DNA of 7,329 bases from CAZIKB01 sp964539665. Lineage in GTDB: Bacteria; Zhuqueibacterota; Zhuqueibacteria; Oceanimicrobiales; Oceanimicrobiaceae. The position numbers were made by a program, and so were the translations under genes. The stretch spans positions 1-7,329 of the forward strand of contig CAZIKB010000205.1 in the NCBI GenBank assembly GCA_964539665.1. The letters are read 5' to 3'. Below are positions 1 to 4,946 of this stretch, piece by piece (position 1 is the first letter of the stretch; every line of letters starts with the position of its first letter). The notes under the pieces were generated by a model, which did no database searches, was not told the origin of the DNA, and saw only the letters and a list, made by a program, of their open reading frames with translations.

Positions 1-30
1 CCTATTACAAAACACTAAATTAAAAGATTG

Positions 31-36
31 TATAAT
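31..36 (+). promoter_or_regulatory. Possible -10 box upstream of the first gene
   Basis: A perfect TATAAT lies 42 bases before the ATG at 78. No acceptable -35 box is found 16 to 18 bases upstream: the sequence there is A-rich, and the nearest candidate, TTACAA at 5-10, is weak and 20 bases away. It could be the -10 of the promoter for the 78-2443 cluster, but such hexamers are common by chance in AT-rich spacers and the window begins only 30 bases earlier. Confidence 0.3.
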
Positions 37-66
37 GCAATATTTTGACACTACGAACAATTTCAC

Positions 67-73
67 AAGGAGG
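67..73 (+). promoter_or_regulatory. Strong ribosome binding site fixing the start at 78
   Basis: AAGGAGG is a near-perfect Shine-Dalgarno sequence placed four bases before the ATG at 78. The frame stays open upstream to a TTG at 45, but that start has no such site and would put eleven polar residues ahead of the signal peptide. The ATG at 78 is therefore the real start. Confidence 0.85.
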
Positions 74-77
74 AAAC

Positions 78-959
78 ATGAACACTTTTTACAAATATTT
101 TATTCTGTTACTCGCATCCATCCCTAATTTATTATTTGCTCAAAATCCCATCCCTAATCCCAGTTTTGAAAACTGGAGTGGCGGCGCGCCTGATGGCTGG
201 TATGTGAATAACATACCCGGGATTTCTCCATGCACCCAATCCAATGATTCTCATAGCGGTTCATCTGCTCTCAAAGGGGAGGTTTTAAATGTGGCCGGCA
301 ATCCTTTTATTCCGGTATTCTGGGCAGGTACTCAGACGGATCAATTCATTGTAACTACAGTGAGACACGCTCAACTAACCGGGTATTATAAATTTTCATC
401 GGCGGCGGAGGACAGTTTTGTCATTGGTGTTAGTATCTTCGATACCGCTAAGCTAGGATTCGGAGGAGGAGTGATAGCTCTACCAACTGTATCTTCATTT
501 ACGAAGTTCACCATTGACATCGTTTATGCTGATCAGAAAACGCCTGCTTTTGCAAACATTACCGGCAGCCTACATGGGGCGAATTCGCAGAACCCCGCTT
601 TCGGCTCTGTTTTTATAATCGATGATCTGGAGTTTGCCGGCACAGTCACAAGCGTTTTGGGCAATCCGCATCAAAACCCAACTCAATTCGAATTGCAGCA
701 AAACTACCCAAATCCCTTTAATCCAGAGACCGTAATCCATTATCATACGCCTCAAAGTGGCCGCGTGGAATTAGCCATTTTTAATTTGCTGGGACAAAAA
801 GTGCGAGTTCTGGTGAATGACGTTCAACCAGCGGGTTCGTATGAAGTGCATTGGCAAGGCAGCGACGACCATGGTAATCGCCTCAGCAGCGGTACTTACC
901 TTTATCTGTTGAGAAGCGGCGGCTTGATCCGTACCAAAAGAATGACCTTTTTGCAGTAA
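78..959 (+). CDS. Secreted protein: jelly-roll-like domain plus C-terminal sorting-like domain
   Basis: This 293-aa exported protein has no recognised enzymatic function. Residues 1-21 form a signal peptide with a hydrophobic core FILLLASIPNLLF and likely cleavage at LLFA|Q. Residues about 26-190 start with N-PSFENW-GG-PDGWYV, the opening of carbohydrate-binding-module-like beta sandwiches, and end in a strand containing FIIDDLEF, which is typical of that fold. I infer a ligand- or sugar-binding surface domain; no binding residues can be assigned. Residues about 205-293 are a FlgD-like Ig domain: QNYPNPFNPET, then VELAIFNLLGQKV, then LSSGTYLYLL and a basic end RTKRMTFLQ. This resembles the type IX secretion sorting signal TIGR04183, so the protein is probably carried to the cell surface; that route is inferred because no secretion genes are present here. 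Two genes follow on the same strand, the first after 49 bp. No terminator is visible between them. Confidence 0.9.
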   Translation: MNTFYKYFILLLASIPNLLFAQNPIPNPSFENWSGGAPDGWYVNNIPGISPCTQSNDSHSGSSALKGEVLNVAGNPFIPVFWAGTQTDQFIVTTVRHAQLTGYYKFSSAAEDSFVIGVSIFDTAKLGFGGGVIALPTVSSFTKFTIDIVYADQKTPAFANITGSLHGANSQNPAFGSVFIIDDLEFAGTVTSVLGNPHQNPTQFELQQNYPNPFNPETVIHYHTPQSGRVELAIFNLLGQKVRVLVNDVQPAGSYEVHWQGSDDHGNRLSSGTYLYLLRSGGLIRTKRMTFLQ

Positions 960-994
960 AAGCAATTTCCAATAAGAATTTATGTGTAAATCGT

Positions 995-1000
995 AGGAGG
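995..1000 (+). promoter_or_regulatory. Ribosome binding site of the interrupted lipoprotein gene
   Basis: AGGAGG lies eight bases before the ATG at 1009. It shows that translation was designed to begin at the lipoprotein signal peptide, upstream of the in-frame TAG at 1132. Later starts in the same frame (TTG 1147, ATG 1189, ATG 1198) have no comparable site. Confidence 0.75.
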
Positions 1001-1008
1001 GAAAAGTC

Positions 1009-1458
1009 ATGAAATCTATTAATTCAATCCACAGTTTTTTGCTGGTCATTACGATGCTCCTGATGGCCTGCAGCAGCTCTTCAGAAACAGGAAACGACAG
1101 CGCTGCTAAAAACAGCACGCTGGCCGGCACCTAGGAAGCAACTGAATTGACCTACACCAGTAAAAGCCACCAAGATCGTTCCCAGGATATGAAGAAAATG
1201 CTCAACGCTTCGATTTCGATGACTATAAAATCCAATGGACAATATAGTTATAAAGTGAAAATGATGGGCATGACCAAAACCGAATCGGGAACAATGAAAC
1301 AAGACGGTAATCGCGTTATCACAGACAATCCGGATTTCAAGATGACCCTAACCGGGAAATCGCTGACCAAGACCAGCGATAACCAGACCTGGGATTTCGG
1401 TGAGGGAAAGGAGCCGGCAATATCAAAAGCGGTTTTTGTGAAAACAAAAGGAAAATGA
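1009..1458 (+). pseudogene. Lipocalin-like lipoprotein interrupted by an in-frame TAG
   Basis: The frame runs for 150 codons from the ATG at 1009 to TGA at 1456-1458, broken only by TAG at codon 42 (1132-1134). The front encodes a clear lipoprotein signal: MKSIN, a hydrophobic stretch, then the lipobox L-M-A-C with Cys21, followed by a Ser/Asn linker. The text then reads TLAGT-stop-EATELTYTS. Small lipocalin-like proteins usually have L-x-GTW at this point, so the stop most likely replaces Trp (TGG to TAG, one G-to-A change). The remainder, with NGQYSYKVKMMG, ESGTMKQDGN and FKMTLTGKSLTKT, looks like the alternating strands of a small beta barrel, and no further frame damage is seen. The mutation is therefore recent, or is a sequencing or assembly error, or is read through. 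The reading frame after the stop would lack any export signal if restarted. The intact product would be an outer-membrane-anchored lipoprotein of about 128 residues after processing, function unknown. Confidence 0.75.
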
Positions 1459-1459
1459 G

Positions 1460-2443
1460 ATGAATTTGATTGGTAAAGTTGCTGTGTTATTATTGTTATT
1501 TAACTCACACCTTTTTACTCAAAGCGATGTGCCTGGCAGTAAAGATCATCCGCTCATAACGCGGTATCCGAATTCGACCATTACATATTATGACCAGGCT
1601 GATCATGCGGAGTATCAGCTCGCCCTGGGTCCGCTTGTGCCAAATCCAGATAAGAACGTCGGAGGCTCTTTTATAATCGCAGAAAAGAAACTGTTATCCG
1701 GCCGCGTAACACGAATCCAATATGCTTTGGATGGAACCGTATCTGCGTTGGAAGTGTACCGGAATTATCAGCAGGCGCTGCAAAATGCGGGCTTTAAAAT
1801 TCTGCTCGATTCAAAAGGGGATAAACCTCTGACCACTGGTGGAACCTCCTGGACTCTACGCGCATATTCTACTCTTCCGAATAGATTTATTGGCGAGCTG
1901 TCAGGCTCAGTAGACCGAAATAAACGTCATTACATGATCGCTAAATTGGCACGGCCAGAAGGGGACGTCTACGTCTCGGTTATGTCAAACCAGAGGAGAG
2001 ACAATGCGGTACGTGTGCAGTTAGATATCATCGAAGTGCAACCAATGAAGAGAGGTCTTGTTAAAGCAAATGCGGAATTCATGGCCAATGAAATTGAACG
2101 CACCGGGCATATCGCTATTTATGATCTTTATTTTGATTTCAACAGCGCAGTTTTGAAACCGGAATCTGAACCGACACTCAAAGAAATTGCCAGGATGCTC
2201 TCTCAAAAGCACGATTTAATTCTTTATGTGGTTGGTCATACGGATATGGTGGGCACCCTTGAATATAACTTGAAGCTTTCAAAAGACCGTGCGTTTTCAG
2301 TAGTGACGGCACTGGTTAAAAAGCAAGGTGTTGCTGCTAACCGACTGCAGGCGCATGGCGTTGGCCCCCTGGCGCCGGTGGCTGCCAACACAACGGATAT
2401 GGGTAGAAGAAAAAACCGGCGGGTAGAATTGGTAGCACAGTGA
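1460..2443 (+). CDS. OmpA-family peptidoglycan-binding protein with DUF4892-like N-terminal half
   Basis: This 327-aa outer-membrane or periplasmic protein probably links the envelope to peptidoglycan. Residues 1-20 are a signal peptide (VAVLLLLFNSHLFT). Residues about 22-200 begin DVPGSKDHPLITRYPNS and contain a YRNYQQALQNAGFKIL segment. This is the layout I associate with DUF4892-type regions found ahead of OmpA domains; the assignment is from memory. Residues about 218-327 are a complete OmpA C-terminal domain: YFDFNSAVLKPES, VVGHTDMVG (259-265), N270-x2-LSxxRA, and GRRKNRRVE (315-323). Asp262 and Arg277, spaced as in the diaminopimelate-binding pair of OmpA, are both present. The ATG lies one base after the stop of the broken lipoprotein gene, and its AAAGGA site (1447-1452) is inside that gene. 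Translational coupling is likely, so the upstream TAG might lower its expression. Confidence 0.9.
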   Translation: MNLIGKVAVLLLLFNSHLFTQSDVPGSKDHPLITRYPNSTITYYDQADHAEYQLALGPLVPNPDKNVGGSFIIAEKKLLSGRVTRIQYALDGTVSALEVYRNYQQALQNAGFKILLDSKGDKPLTTGGTSWTLRAYSTLPNRFIGELSGSVDRNKRHYMIAKLARPEGDVYVSVMSNQRRDNAVRVQLDIIEVQPMKRGLVKANAEFMANEIERTGHIAIYDLYFDFNSAVLKPESEPTLKEIARMLSQKHDLILYVVGHTDMVGTLEYNLKLSKDRAFSVVTALVKKQGVAANRLQAHGVGPLAPVAANTTDMGRRKNRRVELVAQ

Positions 2444-2919
2444 AAAAGTGATCCGTGAACGGTATGACCGGGCAAAAAACTAAGACATAGACCATAGGAC
2501 CATAAGTGTCATGGGAAATGGCCACCTGGACCGACCGATGAACTTCCATACCGGCTTGTATTTTATCAATCGCTATTTCGGTTGTATAAAGGTCAGACTA
2601 ATGACATGGACAACTGGATCATTCTTACCAGAAGGAACCGGATCAACCCTCTCAGTTGTATCGCTGATTACGGTCGCGGAGAAGAATAGGAAACGCTTAT
2701 ACTAATTATCTCAGCGCGGCGAGCCGCAATTAAGAATGAACGAATATGAATTTGAGTTTCAAAAATATTTTGGATATCCACATTATTTTTACTTCACTTC
2801 AAAGGGTGTTTTACTTTTCCTCATCAATTTTTGGGAGTACATAATATCAGCGTAATTAAGTTTGTCTCCAATTAAAGAATCTTCACTCAGCATCTACCTG
2901 CCTAATCTTCACCTAACTA

Positions 2920-2951
2920 CCGTGCCTGCACGGGGCATACGCAAAAATGCC
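2920..2951. repeat. Two adjacent hairpins in the spacer
   Basis: CCGTGC-ct-GCACGG (2920-2933) is followed with no gap by GGCAT, an eight-base loop and ATGCC (2934-2951). Both stems are perfect, of six and five pairs. In RNA the first would close as five pairs around a CCTG loop. The block is GC-rich inside AT-rich DNA. No T-run follows on either strand, so it is not a standard terminator. It may be a copy of a dispersed palindromic repeat or a processing structure; only the pairing is seen directly. Confidence 0.55.
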
Positions 2952-3143
2952 AATTAACTTGTAGTATAAAAAAACAGGGCACAGCAATTCAATTTTCAAT
3001 TACAAATTGTAAATTCAAGTTAGTAACTTTCACATAGTTATGACAGCGGATTAATTCAGGCCTCATAATCCGGTGATTAAGTTCAATTTAGAAAATCCGA
3101 TAGTAAGTATGTAGTAAAGTATATCTTAAAATTTATATTCCTG

Positions 3144-3166
3144 TATGCTTGCATAAAAACTATATT
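3144..3166 (+). promoter_or_regulatory. Possible -10 box and palindrome ahead of the transporter gene
   Basis: TATATT at 3161-3166 resembles a -10 box and sits 28 bases before the ATG at 3194. Just upstream, at 3144-3155, is the palindrome TATGC-tt-GCATA, which would fall in the promoter spacer and could be an operator. The -35 region is poor, so if real this promoter may need an activator. This is a weak call based on position and symmetry only. Confidence 0.25.
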
Positions 3167-3182
3167 AAACCAGGCAAACTGT

Positions 3183-3187
3183 GAGGA
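3183..3187 (+). promoter_or_regulatory. Ribosome binding site of the transporter gene
   Basis: GAGGA lies six bases before the ATG at 3194. A second in-frame ATG at 3200 would be spaced twelve bases away, so the first ATG is preferred. Confidence 0.65.
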
Positions 3188-3193
3188 AATACA

Positions 3194-4537
3194 ATGCTGA
3201 TGAAATTCTTTAGTTTCTGGAAAACAGGTAAGGATAAACCTCTATTAACGGAATCCACGCATATTGAGCGAATCTACAAACGGAAACGTTGGAGCGTTCT
3301 TATGTCAGTGGTCTTCGGCTACGGCATATTTTACATTGGCAGGCTGACCATATCCATTGCGAAAAAGCCTATGATTGATTTAGGAATTCTGGACGTCACT
3401 CAAATCGGACTCATCGGGGCGTTCCTGTTCTATTCCTATGCATTCGGCAAACTCATAAACGGATTTCTGGCTGACCGGGCAAATATCAGCAGATTCATGT
3501 CCACTGGTTTAGGAGTCTCCGCGGTAGTTAACATCCTGTTTGGATTTACAAATGCTTTTGTCTTTTTTGCTGCTCTATGGCTCATCAATGGCTGGTTTCA
3601 ATCAATGGGCTCAGCTCCCAGCGTTGTATCAATTACACAGTGGTTTAGTAATAAAGAACGAGGCACGCGATACGGAATCTGGGCGGCATCCCACAGTATT
3701 GGCGAAGGCCTTACTTTCATCGGCACCGCATTTATTGTAAGTGTTTTTGGCTGGCAAATGGGATTTATTGGTCCGGGCGTCGTTTGTTTGCTGGTAGCTG
3801 GAATTCTTTATCTTACACTTGCTGACCGACCAGAAACTTATGGTTTGCCCAATGTAGCTGATTATAAGCAGGATTATTCAGCAGGGGCGCCTCGTAAAAA
3901 GTCAATCAAAGAATTTCAACTGGAAGTATTAAAAAGCCCGGTCGTGTGGAAAATTGGCCTGGCTGCCACATTCTTATATACAGTCCGATACGCGATCCAC
4001 AGTTGGGGTCCCATGTATTTACAGGAAGCAAAAAATTTCAGTTTGATGCAGGCGGGTACGCTAATGGGCATAAGTACCATGATGGGATTGGCCGGGTACG
4101 TATTTTCCGGCTGGTTCTCGGATCGTTTCTTTAATTCCAAAAGAAATATTCCGGCGCTTATCATGAACACCGTGTTAATTTTAGGATTAGTCTTAATATA
4201 TCTTGCTCCAAAGCGAAACCTGGTATTAAATGCAATTTCATTGGGTGTTTTTGAATTTGCTCTGGGCTCAATGGTAGTTTACATTGGCGGACTATGGGCA
4301 GTGGATCTGCTCCCGACGAGAGCCGCCGGCTCAGTTAAAGGCATTGTCGGCATATTTAGTTATATCGGTGCAGCAACACAGGACTGGATCAGCGGTATTT
4401 TGATTGATAGAGGCAAAATAGTTGTGGAAGGTGCAAGCTTCTACAATTTTGATCACGCGTTCATATTCTGGGTGGGAGCGGCGCTGGTGGCGTTGCTCAT
4501 TCCATTCACTCTTTGGAAAGCGGAAGCACATGAATAG
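3194..4537 (+). CDS. Organophosphate:phosphate antiporter (GlpT/UhpT-type MFS transporter)
   Basis: This 447-aa inner-membrane protein, the usual length for the family, has about 12 hydrophobic segments after a short charged N-terminus. It aligns well by eye with GlpT: FGYGIFYIGR near residue 50, YAFGKLINGFLADR (82-95), GWFQSMGSAP (133-142), QWFSNKERG (149-157), ASHSIGEG (165-172), YTVRYAIHSWGPMYL (262-276), and DLLPTRAAGSVKGIVGIFSYIG in the penultimate helices. The phosphate-binding arginines of GlpT (R45 and R269) correspond to Arg50 and Arg265. The conserved Lys of helix 2 (Lys86) and His of helix 5 (His167) are also kept. Lys46 of GlpT is replaced by Leu51, so the substrate may differ. 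The family swaps cytoplasmic phosphate for glycerol-3-phosphate, hexose-6-phosphate, phosphoglycerate or similar compounds. No glpQ, uhp or kinase gene lies nearby to settle which. It is flanked by long spacers on both sides, so it is probably transcribed alone. The TAG stop shows that TAG terminates normally in this genome. Confidence 0.92.
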   Translation: MLMKFFSFWKTGKDKPLLTESTHIERIYKRKRWSVLMSVVFGYGIFYIGRLTISIAKKPMIDLGILDVTQIGLIGAFLFYSYAFGKLINGFLADRANISRFMSTGLGVSAVVNILFGFTNAFVFFAALWLINGWFQSMGSAPSVVSITQWFSNKERGTRYGIWAASHSIGEGLTFIGTAFIVSVFGWQMGFIGPGVVCLLVAGILYLTLADRPETYGLPNVADYKQDYSAGAPRKKSIKEFQLEVLKSPVVWKIGLAATFLYTVRYAIHSWGPMYLQEAKNFSLMQAGTLMGISTMMGLAGYVFSGWFSDRFFNSKRNIPALIMNTVLILGLVLIYLAPKRNLVLNAISLGVFEFALGSMVVYIGGLWAVDLLPTRAAGSVKGIVGIFSYIGAATQDWISGILIDRGKIVVEGASFYNFDHAFIFWVGAALVALLIPFTLWKAEAHE

Positions 4538-4636
4538 CCGATCTGGGAATGGCATTCAAATTGATGTTGGATGTTTGACAATGATCAAATTTTATCCTGA
4601 ATCTTGCACCAGCATCGATTAAAATTTAAAATAATC

Positions 4637-4658
4637 AATGTGTACCCACATTTTTATT
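4637..4658 (+). terminator. Possible intrinsic terminator of the transporter gene
   Basis: AATGTG-tacc-CACATT forms a six-pair stem with a four-base loop, followed by TTTATT. It lies about 100 bases past the transporter stop. The stem is short and has only two G-C pairs, so it would be weak; flanking TAAT/ATTA could extend it across a small internal loop. Confidence 0.35.
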
Positions 4659-4767
4659 AGTAAAAAGCTAAAATTTGATTGATAAGAAATTCAGAATTTA
4701 ATTCACAATGAAGCTGGATTTACATCTTTTTTGTAGATATCATTCATGTTGAACTTTCGACTACTCG

Positions 4768-4781
4768 CAGAATAAATTCTG
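4768..4781. promoter_or_regulatory. 14-bp palindrome upstream of a promoter
   Basis: CAGAAT-aa-ATTCTG is a perfect inverted repeat with a two-base centre, ending 59 bases before the -35 box at 4841. Its size and position would suit a dimeric regulator, either an activator or a looping site, of the downstream gene. No regulator gene is nearby and the motif was seen once, so this is a guess. Confidence 0.25.
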
Positions 4782-4840
4782 TCAAAGTGCAAATTCTTCC
4801 TCATTATTTCTATTATTTTATCCTTTTTTTCAAAATTGAC

Positions 4841-4869
4841 TTGACAATTATAATTTTGTTTTATAGATT
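4841..4869 (+). promoter_or_regulatory. Sigma70-type promoter for the 711-aa surface protein
   Basis: A perfect TTGACA (4841-4846) is followed after 17 bases by TAGATT (4864-4869, four of six to TATAAT). Transcription would start near 4876, leaving an untranslated leader of about 70 bases before the ATG at 4947. It is the best promoter in the window by sequence. If the organism uses a Bacteroidota-like major sigma factor, the resemblance would be coincidental. Confidence 0.5.
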
Positions 4870-4946
4870 ACTGTCACTACATTTTTTGCAGGACAATAAA
4901 AATCACGCCGTGTAAATTAATTTTTCAAATATAACCAGCTTTTAAT

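Larger units (their letters stand above)
2444..3193. other. 750-bp spacer without a convincing gene
   Basis: No frame on either strand shows a start with a ribosome site plus recognisable protein content. An open forward frame at 2511-2705 (64 codons) has no Shine-Dalgarno site and no domain signature. On the minus strand a 42-codon open stretch at about 2573-2704 is also unassigned. The left third, up to about 2700, has a base composition closer to coding DNA than the AT-rich remainder, so it could be a decayed gene remnant, but I cannot name one. The rest contains a short GC palindrome at 2716-2727 (GCGGC-ga-GCCGC), two adjacent hairpins at 2920-2951, a palindrome TTACAA-a-TTGTAA at 3000-3012, a TAATC/GATTA hairpin at 3066-3079 and the leader of the transporter gene. 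Confidence 0.6.
4538..4946. other. AT-rich spacer of 409 bp with terminator, palindrome and promoter
   Basis: No gene is seen. Left to right it holds a weak terminator-like hairpin (4637-4658), a GAATT-t-AATTC palindrome (4694-4704), a CAGAAT-aa-ATTCTG palindrome (4768-4781), a T-rich tract (4801-4830) and a sigma70-like promoter (4841-4869). The layout fits a boundary between two independent transcription units. Confidence 0.7.

Noticed and set aside
45..77. Upstream TTG start extending the first gene by 11 residues
   Set aside because: The strong AAGGAGG at 67-73 serves the ATG at 78, and the extension would displace the signal peptide from the N-terminus.
1132..1134. Amber codon read as pyrrolysine or a reassigned sense codon
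   Set aside because: TAG is the genuine stop of the transporter gene, the expected residue is Trp, and no PYLIS-like structure or pyl gene is visible.
771..1302. Overlapping open frames on the minus strand (771-1130 and 1081-1302)
   Set aside because: They lie opposite well-supported forward genes, have no ribosome sites, and their content shows no domain pattern.
1147..1458. Independent 103-aa gene starting at TTG 1147
   Set aside because: It is in frame with the lipoprotein start at 1009, has no ribosome site or export signal, and its content continues the lipocalin-like domain. It is the rear part of the interrupted gene.
2449..2475. Terminator directly after the OmpA-family gene
   Set aside because: Only three- to four-pair stems (CCG/CGG, CGGT/ACCG) can form, and an A-run rather than a T-run follows.
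2511..2705. 64-aa forward open frame in the spacer
   Set aside because: It has no Shine-Dalgarno site, no signal peptide and no recognisable motif, and open frames of this length occur by chance.
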